DNA of 64,000 nt from Paramagnetospirillum magneticum AMB-1 (GTDB lineage Bacteria > Pseudomonadota > Alphaproteobacteria > Rhodospirillales > Magnetospirillaceae), in the NCBI RefSeq assembly GCF_000009985.1, contig NC_007626.1, forward strand, positions 868,001-932,000, in the 5' to 3' direction. The translations under genes were made by a program, and so were the position numbers. Below, one piece after another: positions 33,770-43,140 of the stretch (its first letter is position 1; every line of letters begins with the position of its first letter). Under the pieces are notes generated by a model, which saw only the letters and a program-made list of their open reading frames with translations, had not been told where the DNA came from and searched no databases.

Positions 33770-34942
33770 ATGACCGACATCGTTATCGCCGCCGCCACCC
33801 GCACTCCCGTCGGCTCGTTCAACGGCTCGCTGGCCGGGTTGCAGGCGGCCCAGCTGGGCGAGATCGTCATCCGCGAGGCGCTGAAGCGCGCCGGGGTGGA
33901 GGCCGAGGCCGTTGACGAGGTGCTGCTGGGTCACATTCTGACCGCCGGCTGTGGCCAGAACACCGCCCGTCAGGCCGCCATCAAGGCCGGCGTGCCCAAC
34001 ACCGCCACCGCCATGGCCATCAACCAGCTGTGCGGCTCGGGCCTGCGCGCCGTGGCCCTGGGCTTCCAGGCCATCAAGCTGGGCGACGCCAATATCATCG
34101 TCGCCGGCGGCCAGGAAAGCATGAGCAACGCCCAGCACGCCATCTACATGCGTGGCGGCGTCAAGATGGGCGACGCCAGTCTGGTCGATACCATGATCAA
34201 GGACGGCCTGACCGACGCTTTCAGCCCGATCCATATGGGCATCACCGCCGAGAACCTGGCCGAGAAGTTCCAGATCACGCGCGAGGAGCAGGACGCCTTC
34301 GCCCTGGGCTCTCAGAACAAGGCCGAAGCCGCCTCCAAGGCCGGTCGCTTCAAGGATCAGATCGTGCCGGTGACCATCACCGTCAAGCGCGAGGAGAAGC
34401 TGTTCGACACCGACGAGTTCATCCGCATGGGCTGCACCCTGGACCAGATCGCCAAGCCCAAGCCCGCCTTCAAGAAGGACGGCACGGTGACCGCCGCCAA
34501 CGCCTCGGGCATCAATGACGGCGGCGCCGCCCTGGTGCTGATGACCGCCAAGGAAGCCGACAAGCGCGGCATCAAGCCGCTGGCCCGTATCGCCGGCTGG
34601 GCCACCGCCGGCACCGATCCCAACACCATGGGCTACGGCCCGGTCCCCGCCACCCAGAAGCTGCTGGCCAAGCTGGGCTGGAAGCACGAGGACCTCGACC
34701 TGATCGAAGCCAACGAGGCTTTCGCCGCCCAGGCTATCGCCGTCAACAAGGGCATGGGCTGGGATACCTCCAAGGTTAATGTCAACGGCGGCGCCATCGC
34801 CATCGGCCACCCCATCGGCGCCTCGGGCGCCCGTATCCTGGTCGACCTGCTGTACGAAATGGGCCGCCGCGACGCCAAGAAGGGCCTTGCCACCCTGTGC
34901 ATCGGCGGCGGCATGGGCATCGCCCTTTGCGTCGAGCGTTGA
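33770..34942 (+). CDS. phaA: Acetyl-CoA C-acetyltransferase (beta-ketothiolase)
   Basis: 390-residue thiolase that condenses two acetyl-CoA to acetoacetyl-CoA, the first PHB step. Cys88 in NQLCGSGLRAV is the acyl-accepting residue. GHPIGASGARIL holds the His, and CIGGGMGIALCVE the second Cys. Length and sequence are typical of PhaA. GGAG stands about nine bases ahead of the ATG. A strong terminator follows, so phaB has its own promoter or depends on read-through. Confidence 0.95.
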   Translation: MTDIVIAAATRTPVGSFNGSLAGLQAAQLGEIVIREALKRAGVEAEAVDEVLLGHILTAGCGQNTARQAAIKAGVPNTATAMAINQLCGSGLRAVALGFQAIKLGDANIIVAGGQESMSNAQHAIYMRGGVKMGDASLVDTMIKDGLTDAFSPIHMGITAENLAEKFQITREEQDAFALGSQNKAEAASKAGRFKDQIVPVTITVKREEKLFDTDEFIRMGCTLDQIAKPKPAFKKDGTVTAANASGINDGGAALVLMTAKEADKRGIKPLARIAGWATAGTDPNTMGYGPVPATQKLLAKLGWKHEDLDLIEANEAFAAQAIAVNKGMGWDTSKVNVNGGAIAIGHPIGASGARILVDLLYEMGRRDAKKGLATLCIGGGMGIALCVER

Positions 34943-34964
34943 TCTAGTCAGGTTCTTTAGAAAA

Positions 34965-35001
34965 GGGGAGCCGCGCCCGCCCGGCGGCTCCCCCGTTTTT
35001 T
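34965..35001 (+). terminator. Rho-independent terminator after phaA
   Basis: GGGGAGCCGC / GCGGCTCCCC gives a perfect 10-bp stem with a nine-base loop, followed by CGTTTTTT. Confidence 0.85.
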
Positions 35002-35085
35002 CCCAGGGTGGGAATACAGATCGGACAGCCGGAGCATACCGGCATCAAAGATCCGAGCGGAGACACAGTGATAGAGGAGAAGTCC

Positions 35086-35808
35086 ATGGGTCGTTTAGCA
35101 ATTGTGACCGGCGGCACCCGCGGCATTGGCCGCGAGATTTCGGTGACCCTGAAGAAGGCCGGCTACAAGGTGGTGGCCAATTACGGCGGAAATGACGAGG
35201 CCGCGGCCAAGTTCACCGCCGAGACCGGCATCCCGTCCATGAAGTGGGACGTCGGCAGCTACCCCGCCTGCGAAGCCGCCATCGCCAAGATCGTCGCCGA
35301 GCACGGCCCCGTCGAGATCATCGTCAACAATGCCGGCATCACCCGTGACGCCACCCTGCATCGCATGAGCTACCAGATGTGGGAAGAGGTCATTCACACC
35401 AACCTGACCTCCTGCTTCAACATGGCGCGTCTGGCCATCGATTCCATGCGTGAGCGCGGCTTCGGCCGCATCGTCAACATCGGCTCCATCAACGGTCAGG
35501 CCGGTCAGTACGGCCAGGTCAACTATGCCGCCGCCAAGTCGGGCATCCACGGCTTCACCAAGGCCCTGGCCCAGGAAGGCGCCGCCAAGAACATCACCGT
35601 CAACGCCATCGCGCCGGGCTATGTGGATACCGACATGGTCCGTGCCGTGCCGCCGGCGGTGCTGGAAAAGATCATCGCCAAGATCCCGGTGGGCCGTCTG
35701 GGCCGCGCCGAGGACATCGCGCGCTGCGTCATGTTCCTGATCGCCGACGAAGCCGATTTCATCACCGGCTCGACCCTGTCGGTCAATGGCGGCCAGCACA
35801 TGTACTGA
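35086..35808 (+). CDS. phaB: Acetoacetyl-CoA reductase
   Basis: 240-residue short-chain dehydrogenase that reduces acetoacetyl-CoA to (R)-3-hydroxybutyryl-CoA with NADPH, the second PHB step. It has the cofactor loop TGGTRGIG, NNAGITRD, catalytic Tyr147 and Lys151 in YAAAKSG, and the C-terminal GSTLSVNGGQHMY typical of PhaB. GAGGAG before the ATG sets the start. It follows phaA and is closed by its own terminator. Confidence 0.94.
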   Translation: MGRLAIVTGGTRGIGREISVTLKKAGYKVVANYGGNDEAAAKFTAETGIPSMKWDVGSYPACEAAIAKIVAEHGPVEIIVNNAGITRDATLHRMSYQMWEEVIHTNLTSCFNMARLAIDSMRERGFGRIVNIGSINGQAGQYGQVNYAAAKSGIHGFTKALAQEGAAKNITVNAIAPGYVDTDMVRAVPPAVLEKIIAKIPVGRLGRAEDIARCVMFLIADEADFITGSTLSVNGGQHMY

Positions 35809-35835
35809 TCCGGTTTTCCGGTTCGGCTCTAATGG

Positions 35836-35872
35836 GAAAGCCCTCGTCCTTTGGGACGGGGGCTTTCTTTTT
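35836..35872 (+). terminator. Rho-independent terminator after phaB
   Basis: GAAAGCCCTCGTCC-TTTG-GGACGGGGGCTTTC is a stem of about 14 bp with one mismatch, followed by a T-run. Confidence 0.85.
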
Positions 35873-36103
35873 GACGCAATTTCCGTCGTGGCGCCAATCC
35901 ACGGGTGGAATTTGGTTCGCCTTCCTCACTCTGCGCATATTGCGTATTGCTACGGCCTACCACATACTGAAGGCGTGGGCTTTGGTGATGTGAGGCATAG
36001 TAATGGCGGTTTCCTGCCGTGGGGCGAGGGCTCATCCTTTATGTGCAGCCGTCGCTTGCCGGGAAGGTGCCCTGTGATTCTTGGGGCGGCTCCCAATCCC
36101 CAT

Positions 36104-37198
36104 ATGGCCGATCATTCGCGCAAGATCCTGGTGGCGGTGGTCGACGCCCATGCGGGGCATCGCAACCAGGTGGCCTCCGCCCTGATGTCGTTCTATCAGG
36201 TGGCGGCCTTCGACAACTTCGATCAGGCCATGGAAGCCCTGGTCAGGACGCCGCCCTGCGTGGTGCTGCTGGACGAGCGGATCGTGCCGCGTGCCGGCGG
36301 CGACCCCATCGCGCTGACCCGCCAGCTGCTGAGGGGGGTGCCTATCATCCGCACCCTGGCGCGGCACCCGTCGCAATTGGGCAGCGCCCTGTATGATACC
36401 GATGCCTGTCTGGAAAAGCCCTATCGCCGTTCGACGCTGATCAAGACCATTTCCAGCCTGGTCAACAAGACGGTTGAGGCGGAATGGGAGACCTTGGCGC
36501 CGCAATACCGCGAGTCGCTGCGTCGGACCGTGGACAGCTTCAACAACATCTCGGACCTCATCGACAAGGGCGAGCCCCTGGTCTACACCGAGATCACCGA
36601 GGCCTGCGGCCCCCTGGTGGATGCGGTCAGCAACCACGATTTCAAGGTGATCCTCAACGGGGTCAAGGGCCATGACAACTACTCCTACGTCCACTCGCTG
36701 CGGGTGGCGACGCTGCTGTCGCTGTTCGGCCACACCATCGGGCTGAAGGGCGAGGATCTCAACCTGCTGGCCAGCGGCGGGCTGCTGCACGACATCGGCA
36801 AGATGACCATCCCCCACGAGGTGCTGAACAAGCCCGGCCGGCTGGACGACGTGGAACTGCAGGTCATGCGTAGCCATGTGAGCAAATCCGTGGATTATCT
36901 CAAGCTGTGCGACCATCTGCCCAAGGGCGTGCTGACCATCGCCGCCCAGCACCACGAAAAGCTCGACGGCAAGGGCTACCCCCACGGCCTTCACGGCTCG
37001 CAGCTCAACGAGCTGGCGCGCATGGCTTCCATCGTCGATATCTTCGGGGCGCTGACCGATCGCCGGGTCTACAAGGAGCCCATGTCCCCCGAGGACGCTC
37101 TGACCCTGATGACCGAGCGCATGGGCGGCGAGATCGACCAGTCGCTGCTGGCCCTGTTCCGCGCCATGCTGCTGGACGCGGCCACTCCCACGGCGTGA
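36104..37198 (+). CDS. Receiver-HD-GYP protein, predicted cyclic-di-GMP phosphodiesterase
   Basis: 364 residues. The N-terminal receiver domain has the phospho-acceptor Asp (CVVLLDERI) and the Lys (LEKPYRR), but only one acidic residue in the Mg-binding pocket (VVDAHAG). The HD-GYP domain has LLHDIGKMTIP and HHEKLDGKGYPHG, both canonical, so it should hydrolyse c-di-GMP. An in-frame GTG at 36074 with GGAAGG upstream is a credible alternative start. It follows the phaB terminator and stands alone; a c-di-GMP role in motility or biofilm is assumed. Confidence 0.85.
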   Translation: MADHSRKILVAVVDAHAGHRNQVASALMSFYQVAAFDNFDQAMEALVRTPPCVVLLDERIVPRAGGDPIALTRQLLRGVPIIRTLARHPSQLGSALYDTDACLEKPYRRSTLIKTISSLVNKTVEAEWETLAPQYRESLRRTVDSFNNISDLIDKGEPLVYTEITEACGPLVDAVSNHDFKVILNGVKGHDNYSYVHSLRVATLLSLFGHTIGLKGEDLNLLASGGLLHDIGKMTIPHEVLNKPGRLDDVELQVMRSHVSKSVDYLKLCDHLPKGVLTIAAQHHEKLDGKGYPHGLHGSQLNELARMASIVDIFGALTDRRVYKEPMSPEDALTLMTERMGGEIDQSLLALFRAMLLDAATPTA

Positions 37199-37210
37199 CC
37201 CGCGGCGTTC

Positions 37211-39154
37211 TCAGAAGCTGACGGTGGCCTGAACGAAGGCACTGCGCCCCGGCGCCCATTGCAGCTTGGTCGTGGGGCTTTGCGGCAGCGGGTTGACGTG
37301 CAGGTGATAGTGCTTGTCAAGCACGTTGGCGATGCCGGCGGTGAGGGCGGCGCGTTCCCCCAGTGCGACGCCGGCGAACAGGTCAAGCAGCGCCCAGCCG
37401 GCGGTGCCGCCCGCCGTGTCCTCGGCCGATCCCGTGGAGGAATAGGCGTCGATTCGGTTCTGGCTGGCGGCGAAGCTGAGGCGTGCGCCCGCCGATCCCA
37501 CGGTGTCGGGGGCCAGTTCGCGCCGGTGCTCGATCACCATCTCACCGTCCAGCGGCGGGATCTGGTAGAGAGGGCGCGAATCGGTCAGGTTCTCGCCGCG
37601 TGTCCACGACAGCTTGGCTCGCGCCCCCCAGCCCTCCGAGACCTGCCACCAGGCTTCCAGGGCGGTTCCCGCCAGATAGGCGTCCACATTGCGGTAGATG
37701 ATGGCGCCGTCGCTTCTGGCGATGCCGGTCTGGCCCCTGGCCCGGTCGGCGGTGATGAAATCCACCACGCGGTCGCCATAGCCCGAGACCGCCACCCGCC
37801 ACGACCCCGTCGGATTGCCCGGCGCGAAATTGCCCTTGAAGCCGCCGCCGTCCTGACGCGCTCCCAGCTCGAAGCGATGATGGGCCTCGGGATTCAGTTG
37901 CGGGTTGCCCACCTGGGTGAGGGCGGTGGGGCCGGAATTGGCATAGAAGCGCTCGCCCGCATCCGGGCTGCGCACGGCCCGGCGCAGATCGGCATGCAGG
38001 CGCCCGGTACGGTCCTCGGTGTCGTGGGCCACCAGAATCCGGCCGCTGACATTGAGATTGGTCGGGTTGGAATCGACGTTGCCGCCGTAATAGCGGTTCC
38101 ACAATTGCTGTGGCGTAACCTGGAACGACGAGGCCCCCGAGCCGGAGACCGGTGGCAATTGGCTGCGCTCGTTGGGGTCCGAGTGGATGGCGTCCAGGCG
38201 CAGGGCGGCGCTGAGGGAATCCTGCGGCGACAGCTTGGTGGCGGTGGCGAAGGTCAGCCCGCCTTGCAGCGTTTGGACATCGGGCATGCGATGGACGGCC
38301 TGCCCCTGGGCGGGGTAAAGGGCATCGATGTCAATGTTGTACTTCAACAGGCCGAAATCCGCCGTCACCGTATTGCGGAACGAGCCGGTGGCGAACTCGC
38401 CGCGCACCAGCCCGCGCGCGGTGGTCCACAGGCCGTTGTATTTGAGGCCCAGGCTGCCCCGGTCCCTCAGGGAGGTGTTGTCGGCATCGTAGCTCAGCGC
38501 ATCGAATACCAGTCCGGCCTCAACCCGGTTCAGCGCCGAGTCGGTCGGCGCGTGCTCGAACACCGTCGAGGCGAGGTAGCGGTCCAGCCGGGTAGCGTCG
38601 ATGCCGTAATTGGGGATGCGGTGGTGGGAGAAGGCGTCGCGCATGACGAAGCCGGACAGGCGGCTTTTGGGCGCGGGGCGCCAGGCGGCGGCCAATTGGG
38701 TGTTGATGCGGTCGTAGCCGTAATTCACCCGCTGTCCGGCACCGTCTTCATAGGGCTTGACGTGGTCGTGCCGCGCACCGGCCCAGAGGGATGCGTCCCC
38801 CAGCTCGGTATTGGCCAGTCCCGCCTCGGTGGACACCACGCCGTTGCCCTGGAAGCCGCCGGTAAGTGCAACATTGCCCGCCGCCGCCACGGCGCGGCGT
38901 TGGGCGAAGAACTCGGTGGGCCAAGCGGTCTTGGCCGGCATCAGCGGCTCGGCCACCGGCAGGTCGGTCAGCGGGATGGTCGGCGGCAGGTCCTGGCCGG
39001 CGTGCCGCCCCATATAGCGGGTGTCGATGAACGACTGATCGGGCAGCAGCTTGGGCGGTTCGGCCGCGGGGGCGGATTCGGCAAGCGCCCCCATGGCCAC
39101 CAGCACCGGCAGACCGCGCAGCAAAATCTGTCTTGGATGACGCCCCCGTCTCAT
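37211..39154 (-). CDS. TonB-dependent receptor-like outer-membrane barrel, plug domain not recognisable
   Basis: 647 residues with a signal peptide (ending SAPAA) and a long series of beta-strand repeats ending in a C-terminal Phe (FVQATVSF), the outer-membrane barrel signal. Blocks such as RAVRSPDAGERFYAN, VGNPQLNPEAHHRFELGARQ and LFAGVALGERAALTAGIANV...LDKHYHLHVN are typical of TonB-dependent copper-receptor (OprC/NosA-like) barrels. Only about 90 residues precede the barrel and I see no plug or TonB box, so it may be a plug-less relative. The divergent two-component system may control it. Confidence 0.75.
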   Translation of the reverse strand: MRRGRHPRQILLRGLPVLVAMGALAESAPAAEPPKLLPDQSFIDTRYMGRHAGQDLPPTIPLTDLPVAEPLMPAKTAWPTEFFAQRRAVAAAGNVALTGGFQGNGVVSTEAGLANTELGDASLWAGARHDHVKPYEDGAGQRVNYGYDRINTQLAAAWRPAPKSRLSGFVMRDAFSHHRIPNYGIDATRLDRYLASTVFEHAPTDSALNRVEAGLVFDALSYDADNTSLRDRGSLGLKYNGLWTTARGLVRGEFATGSFRNTVTADFGLLKYNIDIDALYPAQGQAVHRMPDVQTLQGGLTFATATKLSPQDSLSAALRLDAIHSDPNERSQLPPVSGSGASSFQVTPQQLWNRYYGGNVDSNPTNLNVSGRILVAHDTEDRTGRLHADLRRAVRSPDAGERFYANSGPTALTQVGNPQLNPEAHHRFELGARQDGGGFKGNFAPGNPTGSWRVAVSGYGDRVVDFITADRARGQTGIARSDGAIIYRNVDAYLAGTALEAWWQVSEGWGARAKLSWTRGENLTDSRPLYQIPPLDGEMVIEHRRELAPDTVGSAGARLSFAASQNRIDAYSSTGSAEDTAGGTAGWALLDLFAGVALGERAALTAGIANVLDKHYHLHVNPLPQSPTTKLQWAPGRSAFVQATVSF

Positions 39155-39289
39155 GCTTTCTAGAACTAATGGGATTGGACACCCAAAGGCAAGTCAATCC
39201 GGTTGCAACCTTTGCGCTCAGGTTTGCTTCGGTGCACCGGTTCGAGGCGCTGTGACAGGGAGGGGAAGGCCTTGGGTTTGTGGGGGCGG

Positions 39290-41743
39290 ATGCGGTTCGC
39301 GGCGGTCCTGGCAATCATTCTTTGGGCAGGGCTGGCATCCGGCCCCGCGGCCGTTGCCGCCACGCCGTTGTCTCCCGAGACCACGGAGCAGTCCCTGGCG
39401 GGCCATTGGTCGGTCCTGCGCGATCCTTCCGGGCAACTCGAGATCAAGGACGTGATCGGTGCGGCGGCGGGCGGCTTTTCTCCGCTCGAGGGGGATCTCG
39501 CCGCCGGCTATGACCGGGCGTCCTGGTGGATGCGCGCCGAGATCAGGCGAAGCGCCGATACGCCTGCCGACTGGCTGCTGGAGGTCGAACCGGCCTATCT
39601 GGACTTCGTCACCTTGTACATCGAGGACGGCAAGGGCGGGTTTCACGTGGCCATGGCCGGCGACCGGGTGCCGTTCACCGCGCGGGAGGTGGCCTATCGC
39701 ACGCTGGTCTTCCGCCTCCATCTGGCCGACGACTTGCCCCACAGGGTCTATCTGAAGGTCAAGTCCACCAGCACCATTACCGTCTCGGCGCGCCTTCTGT
39801 CGCCCGCCGGATTCGCCCTCGGCGCCGCTCGCCGCGATCTCGCCCAGGGCTTCGCCCATGGCGTGCTGATCATCATCATCTTGTTCGCCGTGGTTCAGTA
39901 TTCGGCGGGGCGGGACCGCCTGTATCTGTCCTTTCTCGCCTGCGCCGTCCCGCTGGAATGCATGCATTTGGCCCGGGGAGGCTTTGCCTCCCAGTATCTT
40001 TTTCCCCAATTGCCCCTGGTCGCCGACCATCTGCTGGGGGTCTCGCTCTGCCTGAGCATCGGCGGAGCGGTGATCTTCGCCGCCCGCGTCCTGGATCTCG
40101 AGGTCTATTTTCCCCGGTTGGAACGCATATACATGATGATCGGGCGAAGCTGCCAGTGGGCCGCCCTGTCGGTCCCCGCCGGAATCTACTGGCTGGTGGC
40201 TCCCATGGTGGTGTCCACGGTCATCGCCTTTTTTGCCGTCACCTCCATTCTGGCCGTGCGCCGGGTGATGGATGGCGATGTCTTCACCCGGTGGTATCTG
40301 TTCGCCGTGCAGATCCCGGTCATGGCCAATGTCGCCATCGTGAGCCGGACGCTGGGCTTTGCCCCCATGCCCATGGAGCTGGATCTGTTCGCCCATCTCG
40401 GGGCGGGCGTCCATCTGCTGCTGATCGGGTCCGGCCTGGTGTGGCGCGGCGCCGCCATCGAGGCCAGCCGCCAGCGGGCCAGGCAGGCGCAACTGGAATC
40501 GGCGCAGCAGATCGAGCGGGCTTTGGAAGAGCGGGTGCGGCAGCGCACTCAGGAACTGGCCCAATCCAATGCCGCCCTGGCCACCGAGATCGCCGAGCGG
40601 CGGGCCGCCGAGGATCGGGTCAGGGAGCGCGAGGGCCAATTGCGCGCCATCCTCGACGCGGCGCCGTTTCCCATGGTGGTGGCCAGCTTCCCCGAGGGAA
40701 GGGTCATGTTCCTAAACGAGCCGGCCTGCGAACTGTTGAATGTGAGTCAGGACAGGGCGATCGGGCAGCAGGCCAGCGACTTTTACTCCGATGCGGACGA
40801 GCGGCGGACCCTGATCGACCAACTGGGCCTGAGCGGTGCCGTCCTCGGCGTCGAAATGCGGGTGCGGCGCATGCCCGGGGTGGAGCGCTGGGTGCTGCTG
40901 TCGGCGGTGCGCTTCGTCTATAACGGCCAGGATTCCACCCTGGTCTGTCTGAACGACATCACCACCCGCAAGGATCTGGAGAACATGCTCCGGCTGAGCG
41001 GGCGCCGGGCCGAGGCGGCGTTGGAGGCGGAGCGCCAGGCCATGCGCGAGCAGCGCAACTTCCTGGCCATGGTTTCTCACGAATTCAGGGTGCCGCTGGC
41101 CATCATCGAGGCGGCGTCGCAATTGCTGGGCATCTATCTGCGCGCCAACGACGACGCCAGGGACGAGGTATCCAAGATCCGTCGCGCCGTGCGCCGGATG
41201 TCGGAACTGATTGATGTCTGCCTGGCCGACGACCGCCTGGATTCCTCGGCCATGCGGCTGCAGCTCGACCGGGTGGACGTGGCCCGCATGCTGAGCGACA
41301 TCTGCGACGACAAGCGGCCCTTCGCCGGGTACCGGGACCTGATCATCCAGGCTCCCCAACGGGCCATGGCCATGGTCGATCCGACTCTCCTGCGCATCGC
41401 GTTTTCCAATCTGATCGACAATGCGCTGAAATTTTCGCCGGCCGACAGTCCGGTGACCATCCTTGTGACCGCCGATTCCGACGCGGTCCGGGTCCGGGTC
41501 TGTGACCAGGGTCCGGGAATCGCCTTGGACGAGCAGCCGCGCATCTTCGAAAAGTTCTACCGCTCGACCAAATCCGACCGCGTCCGCGGCGCCGGTCTGG
41601 GTCTTTACATCGTCAAACGCATCATGGACCTTCATGGCGCGGCGATATCGGTGGACAGCCAGGGCGGCGCAGGCACAATATTCGACGTATGGTTGCCGGA
41701 TGGGGTCGGCGAACAACCAAACGAGCTAATACTTACGCGCTAG
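39290..41743 (+). CDS. 7TMR-DISM membrane histidine kinase
   Basis: 817 residues. Signal peptide (MRFAAVLAIILWAGLASGP), periplasmic 7TMR-DISM extracellular domain to about 160, seven membrane helices to about 385, a coiled coil (RALEERVRQRTQELAQSNAA), one PAS domain, HisKA with MVSHEFRVPLAII (His597), and an HATPase with NLIDNALKFSP, DQGPGIAL and GAGLGLYIV. All catalytic boxes are intact. The ATG has GGGGG four bases upstream. It is followed by an OmpR-type regulator that is probably its partner and diverges from the TonB-type barrel. Confidence 0.88.
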   Translation: MRFAAVLAIILWAGLASGPAAVAATPLSPETTEQSLAGHWSVLRDPSGQLEIKDVIGAAAGGFSPLEGDLAAGYDRASWWMRAEIRRSADTPADWLLEVEPAYLDFVTLYIEDGKGGFHVAMAGDRVPFTAREVAYRTLVFRLHLADDLPHRVYLKVKSTSTITVSARLLSPAGFALGAARRDLAQGFAHGVLIIIILFAVVQYSAGRDRLYLSFLACAVPLECMHLARGGFASQYLFPQLPLVADHLLGVSLCLSIGGAVIFAARVLDLEVYFPRLERIYMMIGRSCQWAALSVPAGIYWLVAPMVVSTVIAFFAVTSILAVRRVMDGDVFTRWYLFAVQIPVMANVAIVSRTLGFAPMPMELDLFAHLGAGVHLLLIGSGLVWRGAAIEASRQRARQAQLESAQQIERALEERVRQRTQELAQSNAALATEIAERRAAEDRVREREGQLRAILDAAPFPMVVASFPEGRVMFLNEPACELLNVSQDRAIGQQASDFYSDADERRTLIDQLGLSGAVLGVEMRVRRMPGVERWVLLSAVRFVYNGQDSTLVCLNDITTRKDLENMLRLSGRRAEAALEAERQAMREQRNFLAMVSHEFRVPLAIIEAASQLLGIYLRANDDARDEVSKIRRAVRRMSELIDVCLADDRLDSSAMRLQLDRVDVARMLSDICDDKRPFAGYRDLIIQAPQRAMAMVDPTLLRIAFSNLIDNALKFSPADSPVTILVTADSDAVRVRVCDQGPGIALDEQPRIFEKFYRSTKSDRVRGAGLGLYIVKRIMDLHGAAISVDSQGGAGTIFDVWLPDGVGEQPNELILTR

Positions 41744-41805
41744 ATGAGAACTTTGTAAAGTATGGTGAAATTGAAGCCAAGATTGTCTCGTTCCGGGGGG
41801 GTTCT

Positions 41806-42528
41806 ATGATCAAGGTAATGGTCGTCGAGGACGATCCTGATCTTTGTGGCTCTATTTGCCGCTATCTTTCCCTGGTCGGCATGAATGTCCAGCGGGCCGG
41901 GTCGGGGGCGGAGATGGATGCCCTGTTGCCGGATTTTTCCCCTGATCTCCTGGTGCTCGACGTCAACCTGCCCGGCGAGGACGGCTTTTCCATTGCCGCC
42001 CGGCTGCGTTCGGCCAGCAAGGTCGGCATCATCATGCTGACGGCGCGGGGCCAGCTGGATGACCGGGTGCTGGGGCTGACCGCCGGGGCCGATGCCTATC
42101 TGGTCAAGCCGGTGCAGTTCCGCGAACTGGAGGCGGTGATTCACAGCCTGACCCGGCGTCTGAGCGAACCGCCGGCCGAGGAAAAGCGCGAAACCCGCGA
42201 AGACGGCAACCAGACCTGGGGCTTCGATGCCGCCAGCTGGTCGCTGATCACCCCCAACGGCCACCGGGTGCCGCTGACCAACGCCGAGTACCGGGTGCTG
42301 CAGACCCTGACCCAGGAGCCGGGCGCCTCGGTGGCGCGCGACGACATCGCAGCCGCGCTGGGCAAGAGCGTCGGCGGCTATGACGACCGTAGCATCGACG
42401 CGGTGATGGCCCGGCTGCGGCGCAAGGTCAATGCCGCCACCGGCGAGAATTTGCCGGTGCGCGCCGTGCGCTCGGTGGGCTACGTCTTCGCCGCGCCCGT
42501 CGAGGCCCGCGCCCGGCAAGCCGGATAG
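41806..42528 (+). CDS. OmpR-family response regulator
   Basis: 240 residues. The receiver has VVEDDPD, phospho-acceptor Asp52 (LVLDVNLPGEDG), Thr in MLTARG and Lys in YLVKP. The winged-helix DNA-binding domain ends in RAVRSVGYVF. It starts 60 bases after the 7TM kinase and probably receives phosphate from it. GGGGGG precedes the ATG. Likely targets are its own operon or the TonB-type gene. Confidence 0.9.
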   Translation: MIKVMVVEDDPDLCGSICRYLSLVGMNVQRAGSGAEMDALLPDFSPDLLVLDVNLPGEDGFSIAARLRSASKVGIIMLTARGQLDDRVLGLTAGADAYLVKPVQFRELEAVIHSLTRRLSEPPAEEKRETREDGNQTWGFDAASWSLITPNGHRVPLTNAEYRVLQTLTQEPGASVARDDIAAALGKSVGGYDDRSIDAVMARLRRKVNAATGENLPVRAVRSVGYVFAAPVEARARQAG

Positions 42529-42531
42529 ACC

Positions 42532-43140
42532 ATGGCCCGCACCATCGGCTCCCACGGCCCGCGCACCATGGAGGCCATCCGCAAGGCGGGGCTCAAGCTG
42601 ATCTACGAGCATGGCTTCGAGGCCATGAGCCTGCGCCAGCTGGCGGCCGAGGTCGGCATCCAGGTGGGCTCGCTCTACAATCACATCAGCACCAAGGAAG
42701 ACCTGCTCTACGATCTGATCCGCACCCATATGGACGAGCTGTTCCTGCAGTTCGACGCGGCCATGGCGGCGGTGGACGGGCAGGGGCCGGAAGAGCGTCT
42801 GCGGGCTTTCGTGGCCTTCCACGTCACCTATCACATCGTGCGCAAGCGCGAGGTATTCATCGGGGCCTCGGAGTTGCGGAGCCTGGAGCCCAATCACTAC
42901 GAGGATATCGTGTCTCTTCGCCGGCGCTACGAGCGCCGCCTGATCGACATTCTCGACCAGGGCGAGGCGGCCGGGCTGTTTCGCTGCGGCGACGCCCATG
43001 TGGCCGCCTATGGCATCCTCAGCATGCTGACCGGGGTCTGCACCTGGTTCCGACCCCATGGCCGCCTGACCAAGGAGCAGGTGATCGCCATGTATTCCGA
43101 CCAGGTGCTGGGCGGATTGATGGGTCCCCGTGGCCCGTGA
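42532..43140 (+). CDS. TetR-family transcriptional regulator
   Basis: 202 residues. The N-terminal helix-turn-helix is canonical (GFEAMSLRQLAAEVGIQVGS...YNHISTKEDLL), followed by a ligand-binding helical domain. It starts three bases after the response regulator and overlaps the next gene by 11 bases, so the genes are probably co-transcribed. Ligand unknown; members in such places often respond to acyl-CoAs or efflux substrates. Confidence 0.85.
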   Translation: MARTIGSHGPRTMEAIRKAGLKLIYEHGFEAMSLRQLAAEVGIQVGSLYNHISTKEDLLYDLIRTHMDELFLQFDAAMAAVDGQGPEERLRAFVAFHVTYHIVRKREVFIGASELRSLEPNHYEDIVSLRRRYERRLIDILDQGEAAGLFRCGDAHVAAYGILSMLTGVCTWFRPHGRLTKEQVIAMYSDQVLGGLMGPRGP

